Shown here: positions 6,757 through 13,758 of the stretch, piece after piece
Layout: every line of letters begins with the position of its first letter
How positions within the stretch are numbered: the first letter of the stretch is position 1
Notes under the pieces: generated by a model
What the model was told of the DNA's origin: nothing
What the model saw: the letters and a program-made list of their open reading frames with translations, nothing else
Database searches by the model: none
Program-made: the position numbers and the translations under genes
Origin: DAOTZU01 sp034433995
GTDB taxonomy: Bacteria > Chloroflexota > Anaerolineae > UBA1429
Direction: 5' to 3'
Assembly (NCBI GenBank): GCA_034433995.1
Contig: DAOTZU010000050.1
Location: 1 to 16,539, forward strand
Length of the DNA: 16,539 bases

Positions 6757-7647
6757 ATGATCTTGGGCATCCTTTTGGCCCTGGCCCAGGCGTTGACCTG
6801 GTCCGGCACCAGCATCCTTTTGCGCTCCCTCTCCACCAAGCTGGACGCCTTCTTGGTGAACGGCCTGCGCGCCGGCATCGGGCTGCTGGTCATCATCCCG
6901 CTGATGTTCCTTACCGGCACGGTCAGCGACTATCAAAAGTTCACCTTTTTGCAGGTGGTTTATCTCCTAGGCTCGGTGATCATCGGCGGCGTGGTGGGCG
7001 ATGCGTTGTACGTCACCAGCCTCAAGCTCATCGGGGTGAGCCGGGCGTTCCCCATCACCAACACCTATCCCCTGTTCACCGTCCTCTTTAGCCTCTGGCT
7101 GCTGGGAGAACAGGTCGGCTGGACCCTGTGGGTGGGGATGGTCCTGGTGCTGCTCGGCGTCTACTTGGTGGCTCGGCCTCGGGGCCAGGTGGTTTCCTCG
7201 GCGCCCCCTCTGCTGCCCGGCCAGCTCCTCAAGGGCGCGCTCTTGGCCGTGGGCACGGCCATATTGTGGGGTTTTGGCGCGGTGGTTCTGGCCCTGGGGC
7301 TGCGGGGCGTCCACGGCATCTCGGCCAACACCTTCCGTGTGCCGGTGGTGATGCTCCTCTCCCTCTTGGCCGCCGCCCGCCGGGGGAAGTTGGGCGAGCT
7401 GCGCCAGCTCAGGGGGCGCACGTTGCTCCAGCTCCTTGCTGCCGGCATTCTGGGCTGGGGCGTGGGCAGCTCCCTTTACGTCACGGCTGTGCAACTGGCC
7501 GGCCCCAGCAAAACCTCCATCGTCAGCGCCACGGCGCCCCTTTTTGCCGTCCCCCTGAGCAGCATCTTTTTGCACGAGCGGCCCACCCGCCACACCCTTC
7601 TGGGCACTCTGCTGAGCGTGGCCGGGATCATCCTGGTTATCCTCTAG
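6757..7647 (+). CDS. EamA/DMT-superfamily transporter
   Basis: This 296-residue protein is almost entirely hydrophobic, with about ten predicted membrane helices arranged as two EamA repeats (about residues 1-135 and 155-296). The second repeat contains the typical ending in which a KTSIVSATAPLFAVPLS helix and an EHR-like LHERPT loop precede the last helix; the first has the matching SRAFPITNTYPLFTVL and LLGEQ. The drug/metabolite transporter superfamily moves small metabolites such as amino acids or nucleotide sugars across the inner membrane; the substrate is not readable. The ATG at 6757 is preferred because the signal-like first helix starts directly there and GGTGGG lies 7 nt upstream; GTG at 6745 is possible. 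It is monocistronic by appearance, with its own promoter. Confidence 0.88.
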   Translation: MILGILLALAQALTWSGTSILLRSLSTKLDAFLVNGLRAGIGLLVIIPLMFLTGTVSDYQKFTFLQVVYLLGSVIIGGVVGDALYVTSLKLIGVSRAFPITNTYPLFTVLFSLWLLGEQVGWTLWVGMVLVLLGVYLVARPRGQVVSSAPPLLPGQLLKGALLAVGTAILWGFGAVVLALGLRGVHGISANTFRVPVVMLLSLLAAARRGKLGELRQLRGRTLLQLLAAGILGWGVGSSLYVTAVQLAGPSKTSIVSATAPLFAVPLSSIFLHERPTRHTLLGTLLSVAGIILVIL

Positions 7648-7678
7648 CCTCTCCTCGCGCCGAGTAGCCTCCTGCGAT

Positions 7679-7708
7679 TTGCCCTTTGCCCAGCTTGCCG
7701 GGTATAAT
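7679..7708 (+). promoter_or_regulatory. Sigma70-like promoter for the marR-ABC operon
   Basis: The -10 box TATAAT (7703-7708) is perfect; the best -35 candidate is TTGCCC (7679-7684) with an 18-bp spacer. The predicted start near 7715 coincides with the first base of the palindrome at 7715-7727. Confidence 0.6.
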
Positions 7709-7714
7709 TTGCAA

Positions 7715-7727
7715 GCTAATGATTAGC
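7715..7727 (+). promoter_or_regulatory. Candidate MarR operator (palindrome over the transcription start)
   Basis: GCTAAT (7715-7720) and ATTAGC (7722-7727) form a perfect 6+1+6 inverted repeat, AT-rich in a GC-rich region, 6 nt downstream of the -10 box and 30 nt before the MarR start codon. MarR dimers bind short palindromes of this kind and commonly repress their own operons, so autoregulation is the simplest reading (inference). Confidence 0.55.
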
Positions 7728-7757
7728 ATCCTAAGGATTTTTCACACCGGAGGCGCC

Positions 7758-8210
7758 ATGGGCAAGGCTCAGGAATTGGCCGAATCCATCGTGCATCGTT
7801 ATTTGACCTTGGTGCGCTACCAGCGGTATCGCGGCGGCCTGATCCAAAAGACGGCCAACATCTCGGGCCGGCAGCTCGCCGTGCTGCGTCATCTCCTGGA
7901 GAAAGGGCCGCGCACGGTGGGGCAGATCGGCCAATTTCTCTATGTCCGCGATGCCACCGCCTCCGCCATGCTGGAACGCATGGAGCGCGATGGCTATATC
8001 ACCCGGCGCCGCGCTCCGGAGGATAACCGCAAGGTGCTCATCGAGCCCACCGAGCTGGGGCGCACTGTGGTGGCCCAGGCGCCTCCGGGGATGATCTGGC
8101 TGTTGCGAGAGCGCCTCCCACGGTTGAGCGTGGAGGAATTGACCCAGATGGACGAGGCTCTCAAAAAGCTCTCCGAGCTAGCCGAGGTGGATGAATCCGT
8201 GTTGGAGTGA
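7758..8210 (+). CDS. MarR-family transcriptional regulator
   Basis: This 150-residue protein is the usual MarR length. A winged helix-turn-helix covers about residues 36-105: the recognition helix region DATASAMLERMERDGYI is followed by the wing with the family's basic DNRKVLIEPTELG signature, and flanking helices form the dimer interface. MarR proteins are dimeric repressors, usually released by small phenolic or lipophilic ligands. The ATG at 7758 has GGAGG at 7749-7753. It is the first gene of an operon with two ABC exporter genes (gap of 14 nt to the first), a common arrangement in which the regulator controls an efflux pump. The palindrome at 7715-7727 is its likely binding site. An upstream in-frame start near 7686 would precede the promoter and is rejected. 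Confidence 0.93.
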   Translation: MGKAQELAESIVHRYLTLVRYQRYRGGLIQKTANISGRQLAVLRHLLEKGPRTVGQIGQFLYVRDATASAMLERMERDGYITRRRAPEDNRKVLIEPTELGRTVVAQAPPGMIWLLRERLPRLSVEELTQMDEALKKLSELAEVDESVLE

Positions 8211-8224
8211 GGTGCGACGAGGGA

Positions 8225-9991
8225 ATGAAAGCCATTTGGCGGGTCTTTGGCTATATGCGGTCCTTCTGGCTCAGCGAGGTCGCGGCATATCTATGCATGT
8301 TGGGCATCAACGGGGCCAACTTGCTGCGGCCGCAATTGATCCGCGCCGTGGTGGATCGGGGCATCGGCCAAGGGCAAAGCGCGGTGTTGGCTCAATCTGT
8401 CCTCCTCTTGCTGGGGGTGACCCTGGTGCAAGGTGTCTTCCGCTTTGGCCAGGGATACTTGACGGAACAGGTCTCCCAGGGCATCGCCTATGTCATGCGC
8501 AACCAGGTCTATCGCAAGCTGCAAAGCCTCTCCTTCAGCTATCACGACCGGGCGCAGGCGGGCCAACTCCTCTCCCGCGCCACCAGCGACGTGGAGCGGC
8601 TGCGGCGCATCACCGGCCGGGGGATCTTGGACCTGGTGGATGCCCTGGTGCTCCTGGTGGGCACGGCCATCATCCTCTTTCGCATGAACGGCCCGCTGGC
8701 CGCCCTCTCTTTGGTGGTGATGCCGGCCATCGTGGTGATCATGAAGCGTTATGTGGACCGCATGCACCCTCTCTGGCATGAGCGCCAGGATCAGACGGCC
8801 GTCCTCACCGCCCGCCTGGAGCAGAACCTGCGGGGGATGCGCGTGGTGCGGGGATTCGCCCAGGAGGCAGCGGAGATCGGACGGTTCGATGCCGATAACG
8901 ACCGCATCTATCGCACCTCCATGGCCCTGGTGCGGGCTGGATCGTTCACCATGCCCTTGATCATCTTCCTGGCCAGCGCCAGCACCGTGCTCATCCTTTG
9001 GCTGGGCGGTCGGTTGGTCATTCAGGGGCAACTGACCTTGGGCGCATTGGTGGCCTTTAATAGTTATCTCTTGCAGCTCATCAACCCTATCCGGCGGTTG
9101 GGCATGCTCACCACCTTGCTGGGTGAATCGGGCGCCTCGGCGGAGCGGGTGTTCGAGATCCTCGACGCCCGCTCGGAGGTGCAAGACGCCCCCGATGCTG
9201 TGGAGCTGGGGCCCATCAAGGGTGAGGTGACCTTTGAGCATGTCTCCTTTGCCTATGTGGGCGGCGCCAAGGTGTTGGACGATGTCTCGTTCCATGTGGC
9301 GCCGGGCCAGGTGGTGGCGCTCTTGGGGCCCACGGGTTCGGGCAAGAGCACCATCATCAACCTGATCCCCCGCTTTTACGATGTGACCTCCGGGTGCATC
9401 AAGGTGGATGGGGTGGATATCCGCCGGGTGACGGTGGAATCGCTGCGCCGCCAGATCGGCATCGTCCTGCAAGAGACCACCCTTTTCGGCAGCACCATCT
9501 GGGAGAACATCACCTTCGGACGGCCCGAGGCCACCCAAGGGGAGGTGGAGGCCGCCGCCAAGGCTGCCGCAGCCCATGATTTCATCATGGCCATGCCCCA
9601 AGGATACCAAACCGAGGTGGGCGAGCGCGGCGTGACTCTCTCCGGCGGCCAGCGGCAACGCATCGCCATCGCCCGAGCCCTGCTCCTCAACCCGGCCATC
9701 CTCATTTTGGATGATGCCACCTCCAGCGTGGATACCGAGACGGAGCAACAGATCCAACAGGCGCTGGCCCACCTCATGCGCGGGCGCACCAGTTTCGTCA
9801 TCGCCCAGCGCGTCTCCACCGTGCGCCATGCCGACCTGATCTTGGTGATCGACCGGGGGCGGCTCGTCGCCCAAGGGCGCCATAGCGACCTGATCCGCGA
9901 ATCGGGCCTTTATGCGGATATCTACTATCGGCAGCTCCGGGGAGACGAGCAGCAGCCCGCGGAGGCTGTGTTGGCGAGGAGGGAGCGATGA
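8225..9991 (+). CDS. ABC exporter half-transporter with degenerate ATPase site (subunit A)
   Basis: This 588-residue protein has an N-terminal six-helix type I exporter domain (about 1-310) followed by an ATP-binding domain. Walker A is GPTGSGKST from residue 368 and the signature LSGGQ is intact at 472-476. The Walker B motif reads LILDDATSSVD, so the catalytic Glu is replaced by Asp497. The switch histidine is replaced by Gln528 in VIAQRVST. These are the substitutions typical of the non-catalytic half of heterodimeric exporters such as TM287/288 or BmrC/BmrD (family knowledge). It should act in the inner membrane with the next gene, which overlaps it by the ATGA at 9988-9991. The ATG at 8225 follows GAGGTG; a GTG at 8207 overlapping the MarR stop is an alternative start. 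Drug or lipid export is likely, substrate unknown. Confidence 0.92.
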   Translation: MKAIWRVFGYMRSFWLSEVAAYLCMLGINGANLLRPQLIRAVVDRGIGQGQSAVLAQSVLLLLGVTLVQGVFRFGQGYLTEQVSQGIAYVMRNQVYRKLQSLSFSYHDRAQAGQLLSRATSDVERLRRITGRGILDLVDALVLLVGTAIILFRMNGPLAALSLVVMPAIVVIMKRYVDRMHPLWHERQDQTAVLTARLEQNLRGMRVVRGFAQEAAEIGRFDADNDRIYRTSMALVRAGSFTMPLIIFLASASTVLILWLGGRLVIQGQLTLGALVAFNSYLLQLINPIRRLGMLTTLLGESGASAERVFEILDARSEVQDAPDAVELGPIKGEVTFEHVSFAYVGGAKVLDDVSFHVAPGQVVALLGPTGSGKSTIINLIPRFYDVTSGCIKVDGVDIRRVTVESLRRQIGIVLQETTLFGSTIWENITFGRPEATQGEVEAAAKAAAAHDFIMAMPQGYQTEVGERGVTLSGGQRQRIAIARALLLNPAILILDDATSSVDTETEQQIQQALAHLMRGRTSFVIAQRVSTVRHADLILVIDRGRLVAQGRHSDLIRESGLYADIYYRQLRGDEQQPAEAVLARRER

Positions 9992-11814
9992 CCTTCAGTA
10001 TTGATGCCGGCGCTTGGCAAGGCCCCCGCGGCATGCTGGGGAGATACCAGGATGTCACCGGCAAGGTGTTCGATTGGCAGATCACCCGCAAGCTGCTGCG
10101 CTACTTGCGGCCCTACAAGTGGCAGATGGTGGAGGGCGTGCTGTGGATGCTGGTGGGGGCGGGGCTGGCCCTGCTCACGCCGTACCTCACCAAGAACGCC
10201 ATTGATGGCGCCATCCAGGTGGGCGATCTGCGCAGCTTGAGTTGGCTGGCGGCGGCCATCTTGGGCGCCTACCTCCTGGATTTCCTTACCGGCTGGCGTC
10301 GGCGGTTGGTGCTCCAGACCGTGGGCACGGAAGTGCTGCAAACCATGCGCGGCGATCTCTTTCGCCATTACCAGATCCTCTCCATGCGCTACTACGACCA
10401 ACACGGCTTTGGTTCTCTGATCTCGCGGATGCTCAGCGATGTGGGGGTGATCAACGAGCTCCTTTCCCAGGGGTTGGTGCAGATGCTCAGCGACGTGGTG
10501 GTTTTGGTGAGCACCGTGGTGGTGATGGTGCTCATCAACGCCCGCCTGGCCCTGCTGACTCTCTCCGTCTTGCCGCTGATGGTCCTGATCACCGCCTGGT
10601 TCTCGCGTCGGGCGCGCCAGGCCTATCGCCAGACGCGGGAAAAGATCAGCGTCCTCACCGGGCGCTTGGCCGAGGACATCAGCGCCATGCGGGTCATCCA
10701 GGCCTTTGCCGAGGAAGAGCGCACCAGCCGCGATTTTGACGCGATCAACCGCCAAAACCGCGACGCCAACCTGGCGGCGGTTACCCTGGCCTCCATCTTT
10801 ACGCCGACACTAGAGATTCTGAGCACCCTGGCCACGGCCATCATCCTTTGGTTCGGCGGGCGCGCGGTGGCCGGCGGCGCCTTGACTTTGGGCGTGCTGG
10901 TGGCCTTTTTGACCTATACGGCACGACTCTTTCAGCCCGTGTTGGATTTGAGCATGATCTTTACCACCTGGCAGGCGGCCATGGCCGGCGGCGAGCGGGT
11001 GTTGGAGGTGCTGGCCATTCAGCCCGAGATCCGCGATGCGCCGGGGGCCATTGACCTGCCGCCTGTCCGTGGGCATATCGTCTTTGATCGGGTCAGCTTT
11101 CGCTATGTGCCCGAGGCCCCGGTGCTCAGTGAGGTGAGCTTTGAGATCCAGCCCGGCCAGACGGTGGCTTTGGTGGGGCCCACGGGCGCGGGCAAGACGA
11201 CCATCGCCAACCTCCTCTTGCGCTTTTACGAGGTGACGGAAGGGTCCATCCTGATTGACGGCCACGACATCCGCCAGGTCAAGCTTGCCTCGCTGCGGCG
11301 GCAAGTGGGCGTGGTGCCCCAGGAGCCGTTCCTTTTTCAGGGCTCCATCGCCTACAACATCGCCTTTGGCCGGCCGGAGGCCACGCGCGAGGAGATCATC
11401 CGCGCCGCCCAGGCCGCCAACGCCCACGAGTTTATCATGCGCCTGCCCCAAGGGTACGACACCGAGATCCTGGAGAGCTCGGCCAACCTCTCCCTGGGGC
11501 AACGCCAGTTGATCTGCCTGGCCAGGGTGATCCTGGCGGCGCCGCGCATCCTCATCCTGGATGAGGCCACCTCCAGCGTGGACCTGCGCACTGAGGGCTT
11601 GATCCAGGAGGCTCTGGAGGGCCTCATGCAGGGGCGCACCTCCTTGATCATCGCCCACCGCCTGGCCACGGTGCAGCGCGCGGATACCATCCTGGTGATA
11701 GATGGCGGGCGGATCGTGGAGCGGGGGACCCATGCCGAGCTCCTGGCCCGTGGCGGCGTCTATGCCCAGCTCTACCGCACCCAGTTTCTCACGCCGGAGC
11801 CGGCCACCGCGTAG
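9988..11814 (+). CDS. ABC exporter half-transporter with catalytic ATPase site (subunit B)
   Basis: This 608-residue protein repeats the fusion of six membrane helices (about 35-340) to an ATP-binding domain. Walker A GPTGAGKT begins at residue 397; Walker B LILDEATSSVD keeps the catalytic Glu526, and the switch His557 is present in IIAHRLAT. The signature is altered to LSLGQ (501-505), with Leu in place of the first Gly. Its intact Walker A/B pairs with the intact signature of subunit A to make the working ATP site, while its altered signature faces subunit A's Asp497/Gln528. That complementarity is strong evidence for an obligate heterodimer. An N-terminal extension of about 35 residues before the first helix contains GKVFDWQ. 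The start at 9988 overlaps the previous stop and has GAGGAGGGA just upstream. Confidence 0.93.
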   Translation: MTFSIDAGAWQGPRGMLGRYQDVTGKVFDWQITRKLLRYLRPYKWQMVEGVLWMLVGAGLALLTPYLTKNAIDGAIQVGDLRSLSWLAAAILGAYLLDFLTGWRRRLVLQTVGTEVLQTMRGDLFRHYQILSMRYYDQHGFGSLISRMLSDVGVINELLSQGLVQMLSDVVVLVSTVVVMVLINARLALLTLSVLPLMVLITAWFSRRARQAYRQTREKISVLTGRLAEDISAMRVIQAFAEEERTSRDFDAINRQNRDANLAAVTLASIFTPTLEILSTLATAIILWFGGRAVAGGALTLGVLVAFLTYTARLFQPVLDLSMIFTTWQAAMAGGERVLEVLAIQPEIRDAPGAIDLPPVRGHIVFDRVSFRYVPEAPVLSEVSFEIQPGQTVALVGPTGAGKTTIANLLLRFYEVTEGSILIDGHDIRQVKLASLRRQVGVVPQEPFLFQGSIAYNIAFGRPEATREEIIRAAQAANAHEFIMRLPQGYDTEILESSANLSLGQRQLICLARVILAAPRILILDEATSSVDLRTEGLIQEALEGLMQGRTSLIIAHRLATVQRADTILVIDGGRIVERGTHAELLARGGVYAQLYRTQFLTPEPATA

Positions 11815-11852
11815 GCGGGTGTTGAAGGGGGGCACAGTTGTGGGCGGCTGCC

Positions 11853-11935
11853 GCCGTCGGATAGAATCCGACGGCTCTCCTTGCCAAGCCCGCGTTGCGG
11901 GCTTGGTAGCCACAGACGTCGGTTTCCAACCGACG
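11853..11935 (+). repeat. Multi-hairpin repeat, copy 1 (three consecutive hairpins)
   Basis: Three perfect hairpins with 3-nt loops follow one another. The first has arms GCCGTCGGAT (11853-11862) and ATCCGACGGC (11866-11875). The second has CCAAGCCCGC (11884-11893) and GCGGGCTTGG (11897-11906). The third has CGTCGGTT (11917-11924) and AACCGACG (11928-11935). The first two modules recur, inverted, at 13638-13686. There is no U-run after any of them, so although they follow the ABC operon they are not classical terminators. The remaining bases of the gap 11815-12047 hold only the promoter of the next gene. Confidence 0.8.
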
Positions 11936-11973
11936 GGGAGCAGTTTCTCTCGATGCCCTCTCGCGTAAGCGGC

Positions 11974-12002
11974 TCGACAGTGGCCGGATCCTGATCTATA
12001 AT
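11974..12002 (+). promoter_or_regulatory. Sigma70-like promoter for the FAH-family gene
   Basis: The -35 box TCGACA (11974-11979) and a perfect -10 box TATAAT (11997-12002) are 17 bp apart. The start near 12009 gives a leader of about 39 nt that carries GAGGAGG (12036-12042) before the ATG at 12048. Confidence 0.65.
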
Positions 12003-12047
12003 GCGCGCCAACGGCTTTTAGCCAGTGCTGCTCTTGAGGAGGATGCA

Positions 12048-12962
12048 ATGATTCCTGATTTTGCCCTGTGTCGCTTTCGCACCACAGCGGAGCCTCGCTT
12101 GGGGCTGGTGGCCGCCGGACATTTTTACGACCTCACAGCCACCGGCCGCGCCGAGTACGCCGGCATGGAGGCCTGGTTACGGGCTGCCGCCGGACGCGCG
12201 AGCCAGGCCCTGGCCGAGCTGGCCCTGGTGCCTTCCTCCCTGGCGCCCCTCTGTTCCGTGGCCGGGCTGCTCAACCCCAGCCAGGGCATTCGGTTGTTGG
12301 CCCCGCTGGATGCGCAAGAGGTCTGGGCCTGCGGCGTCACCTACGAGATGAGCCGAGCGGCGCGGATGCGCGAATCGGAGCAGCCCACCATCTATGGCAA
12401 GGTGTACGAGGCGCCGCGGCCCGAGATCTTTTTCAAGGCCACGCCGCACCGTGTGGTGGGGCCGGGCGAGGCGGTGGGCATCCGCGCCGATTCCACCTGG
12501 GATGTACCGGAGCCGGAGATGGCCCTGGTGGTCACGCCGGGGCTAGAGATCGTGGGCTACACCATAGGCAACGACATGAGCTCGCGGAGCATCGAGGGCG
12601 AGAATCCCCTTTATCTGCCCCAGGCCAAAGTTTACAGCCGCTGCTGTGCCCTGGGACCCTTTGTGCGCCTGGCGCTGGCCGGGTTCGATCCCTTGAACCA
12701 GGCGGTGGCATGCGTGATCTATCGCGACGGCAAGGTGGCCTTCCGCGGCGAGACCCACACCTCCAAGATCCACCGCCCCCTGGCCGAGCTGGTGAGCTAT
12801 CTGGGGCGGTGCAACACGTTCCCCACCGGCGTCTTTGTGCTCACGGGCACCGGCATCGTGCCGCCCGATACCTTCACCTTGGCCGAGGGCGATGTCATCG
12901 AGATCACCTTCGAGGGCCTGGGCACGCTGCGCAACCCGGTGGTGGTCCTGCCGGTGGCCTGA
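12048..12962 (+). CDS. Fumarylacetoacetate hydrolase-family enzyme, 2-keto-3-deoxy-sugar-acid dehydratase-like
   Basis: This 304-residue protein has the FAH C-terminal fold. Metal ligands are Glu155 and Glu157 in DVPEPEMAL and Asp176 in IGNDMSSRSIEG. The NPLYLPQAKVYSRCCALGP stretch that follows resembles, from memory, the subgroup that includes 2-keto-3-deoxy-D-arabinonate dehydratase rather than true fumarylacetoacetase. Such enzymes dehydrate 2-keto-3-deoxy sugar acids in the cytoplasm using Mg2+. A role in sugar-acid catabolism would fit the GH4 galacturonidase in the same window, but the genes are not linked in an operon, and other FAH-family reactions (isomerase, decarboxylase, hydrolase) are possible. 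It has its own promoter and a strong terminator, so it is probably monocistronic. It lies between the two copies of the hairpin repeat. Confidence 0.85.
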   Translation: MIPDFALCRFRTTAEPRLGLVAAGHFYDLTATGRAEYAGMEAWLRAAAGRASQALAELALVPSSLAPLCSVAGLLNPSQGIRLLAPLDAQEVWACGVTYEMSRAARMRESEQPTIYGKVYEAPRPEIFFKATPHRVVGPGEAVGIRADSTWDVPEPEMALVVTPGLEIVGYTIGNDMSSRSIEGENPLYLPQAKVYSRCCALGPFVRLALAGFDPLNQAVACVIYRDGKVAFRGETHTSKIHRPLAELVSYLGRCNTFPTGVFVLTGTGIVPPDTFTLAEGDVIEITFEGLGTLRNPVVVLPVA

Positions 12963-12979
12963 GATAGGTTTTGGCAAGT

Positions 12980-13015
12980 AAAAGGCCCAGGCGCATGGCC
13001 GCCTGGGCCTTTTTT
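12980..13015 (+). terminator. Intrinsic terminator after the FAH-family gene
   Basis: A perfect 14-bp stem, AAAAGGCCCAGGCG (12980-12993) with CGCCTGGGCCTTTT (13000-13013), has a 6-nt loop and runs into six T residues (13010-13015). It lies 17 nt after the stop codon. With four T residues on the other strand it may also end transcription of the convergent gene at 13034-13450. Confidence 0.92.
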
Positions 13016-13033
13016 GTTGCAGTCAGAGGAAGG

Positions 13034-13450
13034 TCATTCTTCTTGCAGCAACAAGCGGTAGCTCGCTTTCCAGGCGGAAGGGGAGCGGGTCAATTTGGCG
13101 ATGCGGATATCGGCGAAATAAGGGGCAAGTTTGGCCAACTCCTGAGGTAGCTGCTCCCAGCGGTTCTGGCGGATCAACTGATGCAGGCGATCGGCGGCCG
13201 GCCCGGCCCAATCCCACTCGCGGCGGAACCGATCCGCCTTGAGATAATAATCGCGGTTTTCCCAGGCCGCAGCGGTGGTCTCTACGCTCTCGGCGATGCC
13301 CCGTAGAGCAAAGACCAGGGCGGCTGCCATGTCTTTGGTCTCCTCGTCCAGCGCGCGCTTGAACATCAGGTGGCGCAAGATCTCGGCGATGGTGCGCCGG
13401 TATTGGTTGCGCAACTTGCCGGGGTTCTCGGTATTGATGACGCGACTCAT
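13034..13450 (-). CDS. Conserved helical protein of unknown function, 138 residues
   Basis: I do not recognise a named family. The protein starts MSRVINTENPGK at 13450. It is rich in Arg, Glu and Ala and looks all alpha-helical, with no signal peptide or membrane segment. Helices at about residues 15-30, 34-60 and 66-84 are separated by short turns. Near the C-terminus the pattern ADIRIAKLTRSPSAWKASYRLLL looks like a conserved motif. I have an impression of similar proteins of about 135-140 residues in other Chloroflexota, but cannot confirm it. The start is fixed by a promoter at 13479-13507 and by AAGG/AGGG upstream of the ATG; a longer open frame to 13720 reads through the hairpin repeat and the promoter and is rejected. 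The gene is alone, convergent with the FAH-family gene. Confidence 0.78.
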   Translation of the reverse strand: MSRVINTENPGKLRNQYRRTIAEILRHLMFKRALDEETKDMAAALVFALRGIAESVETTAAAWENRDYYLKADRFRREWDWAGPAADRLHQLIRQNRWEQLPQELAKLAPYFADIRIAKLTRSPSAWKASYRLLLQEE

Positions 13451-13478
13451 GCACCCTACCTTAGCGTGAGATGCGGCA

Positions 13479-13507
13479 AGTATAAGCCACGGGCGGCAAG
13501 AGGTCAA
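13479..13507 (-). promoter_or_regulatory. Sigma70-like promoter for the small helical protein gene
   Basis: On the minus strand the -35 box TTGACC (13507-13502) and -10 box TATACT (13484-13479) are 17 bp apart. Each matches the consensus at five of six positions. The predicted start near 13472 gives a leader of about 22 nt. Confidence 0.62.
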
Positions 13508-13637
13508 AAGTGGGGCGTAAGAGAACCTCAGCGGTAAAGTCACAAGAGAAGCGCCAGGCCCCATGGGGGGCCCATTCCTGCTCAAGGAGCTATCCAGAGT
13601 AGCGCTCCCGTTGCTTGGCGCCCGATTCCTGTGTGGG

Positions 13638-13686
13638 CAAGCCCGCGTTGCGGGCTTGGCAGAGCCGTCGGATTCTCTCCGATGGC
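13638..13686 (-). repeat. Multi-hairpin repeat, copy 2 (inverted relative to copy 1)
   Basis: Arms CAAGCCCGC (13638-13646) and GCGGGCTTG (13650-13658) form a perfect 9-bp hairpin with a GTT loop. GCCGTCGGA (13664-13672) and TCCGATGGC (13678-13686) form a second one with one G-T pair. Read on the minus strand, the order and spacing of modules match copy 1: AGAATCCGACGGCTCT is identical in both (11863-11878 and 13676-13661), and is followed 0-4 nt later by GCCAAGCCCGC. The third hairpin of copy 1 is absent. Confidence 0.78.
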
Positions 13687-13723
13687 GAGCACGGCCCACA
13701 TGCTCTCGCGGCCCGACCATTTC

Positions 13724-13752
13724 TGGACAGCGCCTCCCGCATCCGCTATAAT
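13724..13752 (+). promoter_or_regulatory. Sigma70-like promoter for the DUF5107 lipoprotein gene (leaderless)
   Basis: The -35 box TGGACA (13724-13729) and a perfect -10 box TATAAT (13747-13752) are 17 bp apart. The ATG at 13759 begins 6 nt after the -10 box, so transcription should start at the start codon itself. No ribosome binding site is present. Confidence 0.68.
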
Positions 13753-13758
13753 CCGCCC

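Larger units (their letters stand above)
13451..13758. other. Divergent intergenic region with two promoters and a hairpin repeat
   Basis: This 308-nt gap holds the minus-strand promoter of the small helical gene (13479-13507), repeat copy 2 (13638-13686) and the plus-strand promoter of the DUF5107 gene (13724-13752). A 10-bp palindrome CCCCATGGGG lies at 13559-13568. I see no gene in it. Confidence 0.6.

Noticed and set aside
8291..9883. A long minus-strand open frame under the first ABC gene
   Set aside because: The plus frame contains every ABC exporter motif; the antisense product is His/Gly/Gln-rich and featureless, as expected for a high-GC shadow.
11853..13686. The repeated hairpins as a CRISPR array
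   Set aside because: Only two copies exist, they are about 1.7 kb apart and inverted, with genes between them and no regular spacers.
11853..13686. The inverted repeats as ends of a composite mobile element carrying the FAH gene
   Set aside because: There is no transposase between them, no visible target-site duplication, and the repeat structure differs between copies; a dispersed hairpin repeat is simpler.
13451..13720. N-terminal extension of the small helical protein to 13720
   Set aside because: The extra residues come from the hairpin repeat and the gene's own promoter; the ATG at 13450 follows a plausible leader.
13615..13758. N-terminal extension of the DUF5107 protein to a GTG at 13615
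   Set aside because: It would read through the hairpin repeat and the promoter boxes, and would bury the signal peptide.
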